A DNA stretch of 7,369 nucleotides from DASQJJ01 sp035631115 (GTDB lineage Bacteria; Patescibacteriota; Microgenomatia; Levybacterales; UBA12049): positions 1 to 7,369 of the forward strand of contig DASQJJ010000035.1 of NCBI GenBank assembly GCA_035631115.1, in the 5' to 3' direction. This document shows positions 1-6,988 of this stretch, one piece after another. The stretch's first letter is position 1; each line of letters starts with the position of its first letter. The notes beneath the pieces were generated by a model. That model was given only the letters and a program-made list of their open reading frames with translations. It had not been told where the DNA came from and ran no database searches. The position numbers and the translations under genes are program-made.

Positions 1-47
1 ATAAGATCAAAAAAATGGAAAAAAGTTGTTAAAAACTCTTATATAAT

Positions 48-1742
48 ATGGATCAATCTTTAATTGTTGAAAATGCAGTTGCAGCAATTCGCGTTTCCTC
101 TACGAAACAAGGGACAGATGGTGATTCTCCAGAAGCCCAAAAAGAGCAAATAGAACGCTTCGCACTAACTCATCACATTAATATCAAAAAGTTCTTTGTT
201 TTCATGGAGTCTGCATCTAAAGAACAACAACCAATGCAGGAAGCAATAGACTACTGCAAAAATCCTAAGAATAATATTCAACTGTTTATTATTAAATCAA
301 TTGACCGTTTTACTAGAGGTGGATCATATAGCTATGATCATTTGAAAATGCAGCTAGAACGATATTCTGTAAAACTCGTTGATATCTATGGCATTATCAG
401 TTCACAAAAAGTAAATACTCTTGAACATTTAGGAGTGGCTTTTGATTGGAGTGTCTATTCACCAACAAAAAAGGCAGAAATACTCGAAGCAGAAAGAGCT
501 AAGGATGAAATGCGAGATATTATGTCTCGTATGATCGGCGCAGAAATTCGTTATTCCAGGATGGGATACTCTGTGAGAGAAGCTCCTTTTGGATATGTTA
601 ATGAAAAAATAGAAACGTCTAATGGGAAAAGATGTATTCTTAAGCCCCATCCTATTGAGTCTCAGTGGATTATTAAAATGTTTGAACTGCGAGCAAGGGG
701 TACTTTAGACGATCATAAAATTGTTGAAGAAATAAATAAACTGGGGTTTAAGACTCGAATTGATTATGTCAGAGATCCAAAAGATAGAACAAAAATAATT
801 AGAGAACATGGTGGCAATCCTTTGAATATTAAAGGATTATGGAAATACATCCAGACTCCATCATATGCAGGGGTTATTTACGATAATTGGACAAAAGATA
901 AACCAGTAAAGGCAAAATTTAATGGTTTAATTTCAGTTGAACTATTTAATAAGGCAAATAAAGGTAAAATGACCATTTCTGAAGAAAACGGAGAAATAAA
1001 AATTTATAAGAGGAAACCGCCAGAATATTTAGTGAAAAAAGGAGTTCGTAATCCTGATTTTCCATATAAGAGGTATGTTATGTGCCCTCATTGTGAGAGA
1101 CCATTATTTGGAAGTGCTTCACGAGGAAGACTTGGAAAATACTATCCCGCATATCATTGTAATAAAAGAGGCCATTATTTTAGAGTACCAAAAGATGATT
1201 TTGAGAAAACCATAAGGATGTTTGTTAAAACAATTAAACTTGCTCCTGGCTATCCTGATGCTTTGGCTCAAGCTGTTATTGCAGAATGGGAGAAAAGAGA
1301 GAAAGAATTACATAAAGATGATGTAAATATTGATATGAGAATTGCTGAATTAAAAACACAAGCAAAGATGACAGTAGATAAAATAAAATTCCTCACTTCT
1401 GAAGTTGCGATTAAATACATGGAAGAAGATTTAGTAAAAATAGAAGAGCAAGTAGCTGAGTTACTCACGGAAAAGGAGAAAACAGAAGGAAACAAACCTA
1501 CGGAGATAAGGGAAATTATGGCATACATAAAATATTTTCTGGAACACATGGAGTTTTTATTGCTAGACCAATCTAATCCTATAAGTAAGGCAGGTCATTT
1601 TGACGTATTATTCGACGAAGCGCCAACCTATCAAGAAATACTTTCTGGAACACATGATTTAGCTTATTTTGTCAAGCTAAATGAAGTTTTTATTCAGGAT
1701 AAAGTAAGGTTAGCTGCGGGACTTGGATTCGAACCAAAATGA
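48..1742 (+). CDS. Large serine recombinase (site-specific integrase/resolvase family)
   Basis: The 564-residue protein has the layout of a large serine recombinase, which cuts and rejoins DNA through a phosphoserine intermediate. The N-terminal resolvase domain (about 9-165) carries the RVSS motif, with Ser17 the expected nucleophile and Arg15 beside it, plus an IDRFTR motif near 85-90. A recombinase DNA-binding domain covers about 175-310. A zinc-ribbon-like segment has C346-x2-C349 and C371, with H376 a possible fourth ligand. A long charged, coiled-coil-like stretch follows (about 410-480). ATG48 is the first start after an in-frame stop at 30-32; no Shine-Dalgarno sequence is visible. 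Residues 556-564 (ending GLGFEPK) are encoded by the antisense of tRNA-Gln, so the stop codon lies inside the tRNA gene. This suggests the gene sits at the end of an element inserted at the tRNA 3' end. The family call is firm; the integrase role and target are inferred. Confidence 0.93.
   Translation: MDQSLIVENAVAAIRVSSTKQGTDGDSPEAQKEQIERFALTHHINIKKFFVFMESASKEQQPMQEAIDYCKNPKNNIQLFIIKSIDRFTRGGSYSYDHLKMQLERYSVKLVDIYGIISSQKVNTLEHLGVAFDWSVYSPTKKAEILEAERAKDEMRDIMSRMIGAEIRYSRMGYSVREAPFGYVNEKIETSNGKRCILKPHPIESQWIIKMFELRARGTLDDHKIVEEINKLGFKTRIDYVRDPKDRTKIIREHGGNPLNIKGLWKYIQTPSYAGVIYDNWTKDKPVKAKFNGLISVELFNKANKGKMTISEENGEIKIYKRKPPEYLVKKGVRNPDFPYKRYVMCPHCERPLFGSASRGRLGKYYPAYHCNKRGHYFRVPKDDFEKTIRMFVKTIKLAPGYPDALAQAVIAEWEKREKELHKDDVNIDMRIAELKTQAKMTVDKIKFLTSEVAIKYMEEDLVKIEEQVAELLTEKEKTEGNKPTEIREIMAYIKYFLEHMEFLLLDQSNPISKAGHFDVLFDEAPTYQEILSGTHDLAYFVKLNEVFIQDKVRLAAGLGFEPK
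1657..1682. repeat. Perfect 9-bp inverted repeat in the recombinase 3' end
   Basis: ATTTAGCTT (1657-1665) is followed by an 8-nt spacer and by its exact reverse complement AAGCTAAAT (1674-1682). It lies inside the recombinase coding region, 31 bp from the tRNA 3' end. No strong U tract follows on either strand, so a terminator is unlikely. A recombinase binding site is possible but unproven, and in AT-rich DNA chance is a real alternative. Confidence 0.5.
1714..1742. other. Putative attachment junction of the integrated element
   Basis: The recombinase reading frame crosses into the tRNA-Gln gene here and stops within it. tRNA 3' halves (T arm plus acceptor stem) are standard attachment sites for integrative elements, and an element inserted there would lie to the left, where the recombinase is. 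The exact core and crossover point cannot be fixed, because the partner copy would be beyond the left edge of the window. Confidence 0.45.
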
Positions 1743-1784
1743 ACGGATTCAGAGTCCGCTATCCTACCATTAGATGATCCCGCA
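1714..1784 (-). tRNA. tRNA-Gln (anticodon CUG)
   Basis: The minus strand folds into a complete 71-nt cloverleaf. The 7-bp acceptor stem is TGCGGGA/TCCCGCA, with U8 present. The D arm is ATC/GAT around TAATGGTAG. The anticodon stem GCGGA/TCCGT encloses loop CTCTGAA, with anticodon CTG at 1752-1750. There is a 4-nt variable loop, and the T arm TTTGG/CCAAG has the standard TTCGAAT loop. The U1-A72 pair and discriminator G73 fit known tRNA-Gln features. CCA is not encoded (CTA follows G73), so the CCA-adding enzyme must complete it. It lies 43 bp downstream of dgkA on the same strand with no terminator visible between, so it may be co-transcribed with gltX-dgkA. Its 3' half is overlapped antisense by the recombinase gene, which makes it the probable integration target. 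Confidence 0.96.
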
Positions 1785-1827
1785 TTATGAACCTATTTTA
1801 CCAAATTTGGGAGGCTATTGCTATGAA

Positions 1828-2232
1828 TTATGGCCAACTTGGAATAAAAAAGTGTATTATGTGAGGCGCAAAGACTAAGAATCCAACAATAACCGATCCT
1901 GCTGCCGATATTAGTACCATTCCCGCAGCAACATCTTTTGCTATTTTTGCCTGCTGCCTGTGCTCTGTGGTAATTAAATCAACCATCTCCTCAACCACTG
2001 TATTAATCATTTCCGTACAAATAACAATAAGAATCATAACGCCCAAAATACCCATTTCGAATGCGTTGATGTGAAATAGAATACTCACAAAAATAACAGC
2101 AATTGCAGCGGCAAAATGAAACCGGAGATTTTGATTGTATTTAAGACCCCACCATAATCCCCTGGCAGCATGTCGAAATGAAATTGAAAAAAGAAATATA
2201 TTAAAAAACCAATGAGCTTTTTTCTCTAACAT
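1828..2232 (-). CDS. dgkA: Diacylglycerol kinase / undecaprenol kinase family membrane protein
   Basis: A 134-residue integral membrane lipid kinase of the small prokaryotic DgkA family, which phosphorylates diacylglycerol or, in many Gram-positives, undecaprenol for cell-wall lipid carrier recycling. The sequence shows the early SFRHAARG motif (18-25), membrane segments near 38-55, 60-78 and 102-122, and the family signature EMINTVVEEMVD (74-85) with E74, N77, E81 and D85. The cytoplasmic KIAKDVAAG motif (96-104) is also present. One oddity: the position that by eye matches catalytic Glu28 of E. coli DgkA seems to be Asn33 (NQNLRFH instead of the usual EQNFRIH type). The ATG lies 3 bp after the gltX stop, so the two are probably one operon with translational coupling. 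Substrate (lipid or polyprenol) cannot be decided from sequence. Confidence 0.9.
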   Translation of the reverse strand: MLEKKAHWFFNIFLFSISFRHAARGLWWGLKYNQNLRFHFAAAIAVIFVSILFHINAFEMGILGVMILIVICTEMINTVVEEMVDLITTEHRQQAKIAKDVAAGMVLISAAGSVIVGFLVFAPHIIHFFIPSWP

Positions 2233-2235
2233 AGC

Positions 2236-3612
2236 TTATTGTAAACGCTCTAGTATTGCTTCCTTTCCTAGTATTTCTAGAGACTCTGGAAGCGGCAGTC
2301 CGTGCTCGTATCCTGTGGTAACTTTATACAACATGCTCCCTTTTATTTTTTTCTCTTTAATAACTTCCCTAACTACATTTAGTATAGCATCTTTATTCCA
2401 ATCGGTAATTGCTTCCAACTTTTGCCTAAATACATTTGCTACTTCTTTTTCCTCTGGACTTAATTCTGCTTTTATCGGAATCACAAGCTCTTTAAATTCT
2501 TTTAGAGTTTTCATTCTCGTCTTGGCAAGCTCTAATAGTGCATTATTTTGTTTTGATTCTAATATTTTAAGAACTTCTGAGTCAGCATGGTAGAAAGCTT
2601 TTAGCTTTTCGCTTAACGCTTTTAACTCCATTGCTTGTATATACTGTCCGTTAAGCCAGGAAAGTTTGACAATATCAAAAATTGGACCAACAGGCTTTAT
2701 ATCTTTCAAGTCCATTAAGGAAATAAATTCATCAAGTGAAAAAATATCTTTGCCTTCTGGATGACTCCAACTTAATTGTGCTAAATAATTTAGAATTGCC
2801 TCTGGTAAAAATCCTTCTTCCTGGTACCAACTAACGTTTGTATGACCTTGTCTTTTTGATAATTTAGACTTATCGGGATTTCGAAGCACGGGCGTATGAA
2901 AAAATAATGGCTTTTCCCAACCAAAGTAGTCATACAAAACCCAATGTTTTGGAAGAGAAGACAACCATTCTTCCCCACGTACTAAATGCGAAGTCTGCAT
3001 AAGATGATCATCTACAACTGCAGAAGCTAGATGATACGTTGGGTAACCATCGGACTTCATAAGTACTGTATCTTCAATAAGATTGGAGTCAAAGTGAATT
3101 TCTCCACGAATTTCATCTTTTACGACAATATCTGTATTTTCGGGAATTTTAAGACGAATAACATACCCTATTCCTTCTTTTAATTTTTGTTGTACCTCAT
3201 CTTTTGAGAGATTTCTGCAATGCTTATCGTACATTGTTGCTTTATGCTCTTTTTCTTGAGCGCTATGCACTTCCTCCAGTCTTTCTTTCGAACAAAAACA
3301 ATAATATGCTCCACCTTTTTCCAAAAGCTCTTTCGCATATTTCTGATAAATCTCCAGTCTTTCAGATTGACGGTACGGCTCGTATGGTCCTCCTTTTCTT
3401 GGACTTTCACCTTCTCCTAAGCCAAACCAGTCAAGGGCTGCAAAAATCTTCTCCTCTGCATCTTCTACCAACCGAGCTCTATCTGTGTCTTCAATTCGCA
3501 CAAAAAAAATACCATTATTTTTCTTGGCAAAGGCCCAGTCAAAAAGCGCCTGGTAGATAGTCCCTATGTGGGGATATCCTGTGGGACTTGGGGCAATACG
3601 GGTACGTACCAT
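2236..3612 (-). CDS. gltX: Glutamyl-tRNA synthetase
   Basis: A class I aminoacyl-tRNA synthetase that attaches glutamate to tRNA-Glu in the cytoplasm. In bacteria lacking GlnRS the non-discriminating form also charges tRNA-Gln for amidation by GatCAB. With the chosen start the protein has 458 residues, close to the usual 460-490. The Rossmann fold opens with RTRIAPSPTG, the HIGH-type motif is PHIG (14-17), and FVRIEDTD follows near 37-44. C105-x-C107 and C132 mark the zinc-binding-like insert. LVRGEEWL lies near 210-217 and the KMSKS-type motif is KLSKR (250-254). The helical anticodon-binding region fills the C-terminus. The frame can extend to a TTG at 3648 and an ATG at 3621, but ATG 3612 matches the family N-terminus and sits 1 nt after the predicted transcription start. 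The next gene is dgkA, then tRNA-Gln. Whether the enzyme discriminates against tRNA-Gln was not resolved. Confidence 0.97.
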   Translation of the reverse strand: MVRTRIAPSPTGYPHIGTIYQALFDWAFAKKNNGIFFVRIEDTDRARLVEDAEEKIFAALDWFGLGEGESPRKGGPYEPYRQSERLEIYQKYAKELLEKGGAYYCFCSKERLEEVHSAQEKEHKATMYDKHCRNLSKDEVQQKLKEGIGYVIRLKIPENTDIVVKDEIRGEIHFDSNLIEDTVLMKSDGYPTYHLASAVVDDHLMQTSHLVRGEEWLSSLPKHWVLYDYFGWEKPLFFHTPVLRNPDKSKLSKRQGHTNVSWYQEEGFLPEAILNYLAQLSWSHPEGKDIFSLDEFISLMDLKDIKPVGPIFDIVKLSWLNGQYIQAMELKALSEKLKAFYHADSEVLKILESKQNNALLELAKTRMKTLKEFKELVIPIKAELSPEEKEVANVFRQKLEAITDWNKDAILNVVREVIKEKKIKGSMLYKVTTGYEHGLPLPESLEILGKEAILERLQ

Positions 3613-3648
3613 ACCTTGCATTGTACCCAAAATCCTGGCTATACTCAA
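3613..3648 (-). promoter_or_regulatory. Promoter of gltX (near-leaderless)
   Basis: On the minus strand, TTGAGT (3648-3643) is followed after 17 bp by TACAAT (3625-3620), a good sigma70-type pair. Transcription would start near 3613, about 1 nt before ATG 3612, giving an almost leaderless mRNA. No Shine-Dalgarno sequence could be used at that start. The element lies entirely on top of the rightward promoter of the divergent gene. Confidence 0.6.
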
Positions 3649-3652
3649 TATA
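3616..3652 (+). promoter_or_regulatory. Promoter of the membrane-anchored protein gene (leaderless)
   Basis: TTGCAT (3616-3621), an 18-bp spacer, and TATACT (3640-3645) place the transcription start at about 3652, which is the A of the ATG. The -35 box overlaps the gltX -10 box and the -10 box overlaps the gltX -35 box. Confidence 0.55.
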
Positions 3653-4701
3653 TGGCTGATTTATCCCATGTTAGCGACCTTACAAGAAAAGTCTTAGAAA
3701 TAATTGGCGTAAGTATTGTTGCATTAATTCTTCTTTTTGTTTTCTTTAATATTGGCGTTATTATTAAAAATATTATTGCTCCAACCCCACCAGCACCTCC
3801 TACTGTTGCATTTGGCAAATTGGACAAGCTTTCCTTTCCAGAGAGCTTTAATACGTCTACCTATTCCTACAATGTTAATACGCTTTCTGGTACATTGCCT
3901 GCTCTACCCGATAGAGTAACGGTATACAAGCTCGAGCAGCCTACTCCAAATTTATTAAGCCTTGATAAGGCAAAAACGGTTGCAACAAATGCAAAATTTC
4001 TTGATCAACCAATTGCACTTTCTGACACATCATACCGATGGACTAAGACAGATCCACTCCCTATGCAGCTAACTATAGATATTCAATCTTTGGATTTTAC
4101 CCTTACCTCTTCTTTTAGAACCGACAAAACAGTTAATGACGCCTTGAATATGCCAGACGAAGAAACAGCCCAAACTGTTGCAAAGACTTTTTTTGACGAG
4201 GTCATGCCGCTTCCTGACTATATTGATTCCAGTAAAACAAAAACAACGATATTGGCAATTACTGGAAAGGGTCTTACTCCAGCAAGCAGTCTTTCTAATG
4301 CACAAATTATTCGTTTAGATTATTTTCCAAAAGCAATCGAAAAGCTCCCTATTTACACTGCCACTCCAGATACATCGCTTACCTATGCGTTGATTGCATC
4401 GAGCGATTCCCAAATTCCACAACTTGTAGAAGCACAGTTTTATCATAAAAATGTTACCAGCGATAAAGCGACCTATCCTATTAAAAAAGCGTCTAGTGCA
4501 TATGAAGAGTTGAAGCAAGGAAAAGGATATGTTGCTGCCAATCCAAGTGGAGACACTGCAATTACTATTACCAATGTAAGTCTTGGATATTATATAGATG
4601 CTTCCAACCAAACCTATCTGTGGCCAATTATTGTTTTTCAGGGAGATAAAGGATTTTATGCGTATGTCTCTGCTGTTACGGACGAATGGGTACAAAAGTG
4701 A
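3652..4701 (+). CDS. Membrane-anchored protein of unknown function
   Basis: I do not recognise a named family. The 349-residue product has one N-terminal transmembrane helix (about 15-38, IIGVSIVALILLFVFF region) with no cleavage site seen. A short proline-rich linker (TPPAPP, 45-50) follows, then roughly 300 residues that look soluble and extracytoplasmic, rich in Ser/Thr/Asp and without cysteine. Topology is therefore probably N-in, C-out. The C-terminal 60 residues (AYEELKQGKGY, then LGYY and WPIIVFQG) vaguely resemble the YycI/YycH-type pattern of Gram-positive cell-wall regulators; this is an impression, not a match. The frame opens at 3568, but ATG 3652 puts the helix at the usual place, avoids overlap with gltX and coincides with the predicted transcription start. 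The 3' end overlaps dacA by 26 bp, tail to tail. Confidence 0.8.
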   Translation: MADLSHVSDLTRKVLEIIGVSIVALILLFVFFNIGVIIKNIIAPTPPAPPTVAFGKLDKLSFPESFNTSTYSYNVNTLSGTLPALPDRVTVYKLEQPTPNLLSLDKAKTVATNAKFLDQPIALSDTSYRWTKTDPLPMQLTIDIQSLDFTLTSSFRTDKTVNDALNMPDEETAQTVAKTFFDEVMPLPDYIDSSKTKTTILAITGKGLTPASSLSNAQIIRLDYFPKAIEKLPIYTATPDTSLTYALIASSDSQIPQLVEAQFYHKNVTSDKATYPIKKASSAYEELKQGKGYVAANPSGDTAITITNVSLGYYIDASNQTYLWPIIVFQGDKGFYAYVSAVTDEWVQK

Positions 4702-5635
4702 CATTATCAGTCAACAACTGTAATAATTTCTCTGTATCTGCAAATCTATCCTCGCTTTTCATAACAATAAGAATAAAGGTATGATTATGAATATCCGCAG
4801 ACGTTGCTAGTACCTCTCCTGCTCCACTGGTGAATCCTGTTTTTACACCATTTACCCCGTATAGTCCGAGCAATTTATTGGTTGTTTTAAGATGATATAC
4901 TTGCCCAGTGCTATCGGTAATGTCTTTTGCTTTGGTAGCAACAATTTTTGAAAGAATTGGGTGAGATTTACCGTAGGAGGCCATAATTGCCATATCGCGT
5001 ACTGTTGAATAATCCTCATCATCTTCCAGTCCAACAGGGTCTCCAAAATGGGTATTGTCCAAATGTAAAAGCTTTGCTTTTTTATTCATTGCTGCAACAA
5101 ATTCGGTCATCCCACCTGGATAATTATCTGCAATTGCATATGCACAATCATTTCCTGATGGCACGAGTAAGCCGTACAATATATTTTCGAAAGTTACCCG
5201 AGCTCCTTTTGGAAATCCAACCACCACTGGCTCTACATTGCTTCGCTGTATCGTGAGCACATCATCAAGCTTAAAATAATCTAGTGCAGTGAGTGCTGTA
5301 ATAATTTTTGTTGTAGATGCAGGGGAAAATCTTACAGAATCATTTTTGGCAAACAGCACAACCCTGGAATCTGCTTCCATAATATATGCCGCCTGTGCAC
5401 TAATTTGAGGAGAAAAAGTACGCTCAAATAAGGGATATTCTGCGGCTTTTGCAACCGGGAAAGGATCTGGTAAAATCTCGAGACGTTTTATTGCAACTGT
5501 TTCTAAATAGGTTGTAAGAAAAAGAATAACAGGAATAAGACTAAGAGACGCATAAAAAAAGTAATGGTGATGCGCGTTGAAAAACTCCTTACTTTTTGTC
5601 TGAAGTATTGTCAGCAATTTTTGAAAATCTTTCAT
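4676..5635 (-). CDS. dacA: D-alanyl-D-alanine carboxypeptidase (PBP5-like, peptidase family S11)
   Basis: A low-molecular-weight penicillin-binding protein that removes the terminal D-Ala from peptidoglycan stem peptides at the outer face of the membrane. All three active-site motifs are present in order: STTK (107-110, nucleophile Ser107), SGN (160-162) and KTG (265-267). A hydrophobic segment near 26-47 serves as signal anchor or signal peptide. At 319 residues it holds the transpeptidase-like domain but little or no C-terminal PBP5 beta domain, so anchoring is probably N-terminal. The start is set by GGAG (5646-5643) 7 nt upstream of ATG 5635; a longer frame from 5680 lacks such a site. 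This start overlaps the end of aspS by 47 bp, so translation is likely coupled. The family call is firm; the symbol is the generic one for S11 enzymes. Confidence 0.93.
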   Translation of the reverse strand: MKDFQKLLTILQTKSKEFFNAHHHYFFYASLSLIPVILFLTTYLETVAIKRLEILPDPFPVAKAAEYPLFERTFSPQISAQAAYIMEADSRVVLFAKNDSVRFSPASTTKIITALTALDYFKLDDVLTIQRSNVEPVVVGFPKGARVTFENILYGLLVPSGNDCAYAIADNYPGGMTEFVAAMNKKAKLLHLDNTHFGDPVGLEDDEDYSTVRDMAIMASYGKSHPILSKIVATKAKDITDSTGQVYHLKTTNKLLGLYGVNGVKTGFTSGAGEVLATSADIHNHTFILIVMKSEDRFADTEKLLQLLTDNVTFVPIRP

Positions 5636-6944
5636 CGATTCGCTCCATATCTCGTGGGAAAAGACTTGCCTCCCGTACATTAGATAATTCGAGTAGTTTC
5701 ATTGTAAGTCTTTCCAGGCCAAAAGAAAATCCGCCTTCTGGGGGCATACCGTATTTAAATGCCATAAGATACATGCGAAAACTATCTGGATCTACTTTTT
5801 TATCTTTCATTTGTTTTACTAGCAAATCATAATTATCCACACGTCTGCTACCACTTAATACTTCTAAACCTCGAAAAAGAAGGTCATATGAAAGACTATA
5901 TTCTGTGCTTTCTGGATCTGGGTGTGTATAAAATGGCTTTTTTTCCATTGGAAAATGAGTAATAGTAACAAAGTCAGACTGTTTCTCTTCTTTTGCCCAC
6001 AGACAAATTTCTTTTTCGTCTTCTGGATTTAAGTCTTTCTCTTTAGATAAATCGCGTCCTGTACGCTTCGTTACTATTTCTTGTGCTTCTCGTAGAGTAA
6101 GGCGTGGAACATTACTGGTAAGTGGCTTTTCTACACCAAAAGCTTCGAGAATTTTTGGATATCTCTCTGCCACTTTTGCAATAACAGTTGTCCCAACAAA
6201 TTCCAATGCATCTAAAAGCTCGTCAAAAGATTCTATAAAAGCTATTTCTACATCCATTTGGGTTGCCTCTGTTAAGTGACGTGTTGTTACAGATGGCTCT
6301 GCTCTGTAAGCCTTAGCAATTGTAAAGACTCTTTCAAAAACACCAACCATCATTTGCTTATAGAGTTGTGGACTTTGGGACATATAGGCTTTTCTGTCGA
6401 AATAATCTACGGAAAAGACTTCTGCTCCCCCTTCTGTTGCACCAGCAACAATTGTTGGGACAAAAATTTCTATACAATCAAGTGCCTTGGCAGCATTTCT
6501 AAATTCTTCTGCAATTGCTGCCTGAATAATAAAGATGTCACGCTGCGTCTCATGCTTGAGAGTAAGAGAGCGATAGTCAAGAAGCGTTGGAAGCTCGAGC
6601 TTAAGCTCTTTTCCACCCATGTCAAAAGGGAGGGTGTCAGGAAGAGAAATAATTTCTACCTCTGAGCTTTCCATTTCTACTGTGCCAGTAAGAAGATCTG
6701 GATTAATGTATTTTTCTCCTCTTTGCTTAAGGGTGCCTGTTACGCGCACTGCTGCACGCTGCTCCAGCTTATTTACTGTCTCAAGCACCTCTGGTGCTGT
6801 AGCGACAACTTGAAGAAGTCCAGATCTATCATACACATCAAAGAAAGCTATTTTGCCATGCTTTCTTACAGTCTGAATCCAGCCTGCAACAGTAATTTCT
6901 GTGCCTACTTTTTGAGGAGAGTCTTTAATAAGAGTTCTTTTCAT
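5589..6944 (-). CDS. aspS: Aspartyl-tRNA synthetase, archaeal/eukaryotic type
   Basis: A class IIb aminoacyl-tRNA synthetase charging tRNA-Asp, and tRNA-Asn if non-discriminating. Its 451 residues lack the GAD insertion that brings typical bacterial AspRS to about 590, so it is the short archaeal-type form. An N-terminal OB-fold anticodon domain (about 15-105, VAGWIQTVRKHGKIAF) is followed by the catalytic core. The flipping-loop TEGGAEVF (170-177) and QSPQLYKQM (190-198) come next. Motif 2 is around FERVFTIAKAYRAE to TRHLTEATQMD (203-231), and DLLFRGLEVLSGSRR (354-368) follows. Motif 3 is GFSFGLERL (405-413). By recalled alignment with Thermococcus AspRS, the position equivalent to its discriminating Trp26 is Gln24, neither the Trp nor the His form, so specificity is unclear. 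It is the first gene of an aspS-dacA unit, and its 3' end contains the dacA start. Confidence 0.95.
   Translation of the reverse strand: MKRTLIKDSPQKVGTEITVAGWIQTVRKHGKIAFFDVYDRSGLLQVVATAPEVLETVNKLEQRAAVRVTGTLKQRGEKYINPDLLTGTVEMESSEVEIISLPDTLPFDMGGKELKLELPTLLDYRSLTLKHETQRDIFIIQAAIAEEFRNAAKALDCIEIFVPTIVAGATEGGAEVFSVDYFDRKAYMSQSPQLYKQMMVGVFERVFTIAKAYRAEPSVTTRHLTEATQMDVEIAFIESFDELLDALEFVGTTVIAKVAERYPKILEAFGVEKPLTSNVPRLTLREAQEIVTKRTGRDLSKEKDLNPEDEKEICLWAKEEKQSDFVTITHFPMEKKPFYTHPDPESTEYSLSYDLLFRGLEVLSGSRRVDNYDLLVKQMKDKKVDPDSFRMYLMAFKYGMPPEGGFSFGLERLTMKLLELSNVREASLFPRDMERIDERFSKIADNTSDKK
5643..5646 (-). promoter_or_regulatory. Ribosome binding site deciding the dacA start
   Basis: On the minus strand GGAG lies 7 nt before ATG 5635, inside the aspS coding region. 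It supports the 5635 start over the in-frame ATG at 5680. Confidence 0.6.
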
Positions 6945-6951
6945 AAAACAA

Positions 6952-6988
6952 TATAGGTATTGTACCTTTATAAATAGTCTCTTGACAA
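6952..6988 (-). promoter_or_regulatory. Promoter of aspS-dacA
   Basis: On the minus strand TTGTCA (6988-6983) is followed after 18 bp by TACAAT (6964-6959). Transcription would start near 6952, leaving an 8-nt leader (ATTGTTTT type) without a Shine-Dalgarno sequence before ATG 6944. Its -35 hexamer is offset by one base from that of the rightward promoter, so both use the same DNA. Confidence 0.65.

Noticed and set aside
42..47. TATAAT directly before the recombinase ATG as a promoter -10 box
   Set aside because: Transcription would start near 54, inside the reading frame, no suitable in-frame start follows, and there is no -35 box at 16-19 bp. In AT-rich DNA the match is weak evidence.
1714..1742. 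GLGFEPK as a protein motif of the recombinase
   Set aside because: It is the antisense translation of the conserved tRNA T arm and acceptor stem, not a domain feature.
3613..3648. Longer gltX using TTG 3648 or ATG 3621
   Set aside because: Family proteins start at the MVRTRIAPSPTG type sequence (ATG 3612), and the longer forms would begin upstream of the predicted transcription start.
3568..3651. N-terminal extension of the membrane protein from ATG 3568
   Set aside because: It would overlap the gltX 5' end antisense, add a polar segment before the helix, and lie upstream of the predicted promoter.
5583..5590. TAAGGAG after the aspS stop as the dacA ribosome binding site
   Set aside because: No in-frame ATG, GTG or TTG follows at a usable distance; the nearby ATG is out of frame. 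The GGAG 7 nt before ATG 5635 fits better.
5636..5680. dacA start at ATG 5680
   Set aside because: It adds 15 polar residues encoded within aspS, with no visible ribosome binding site.
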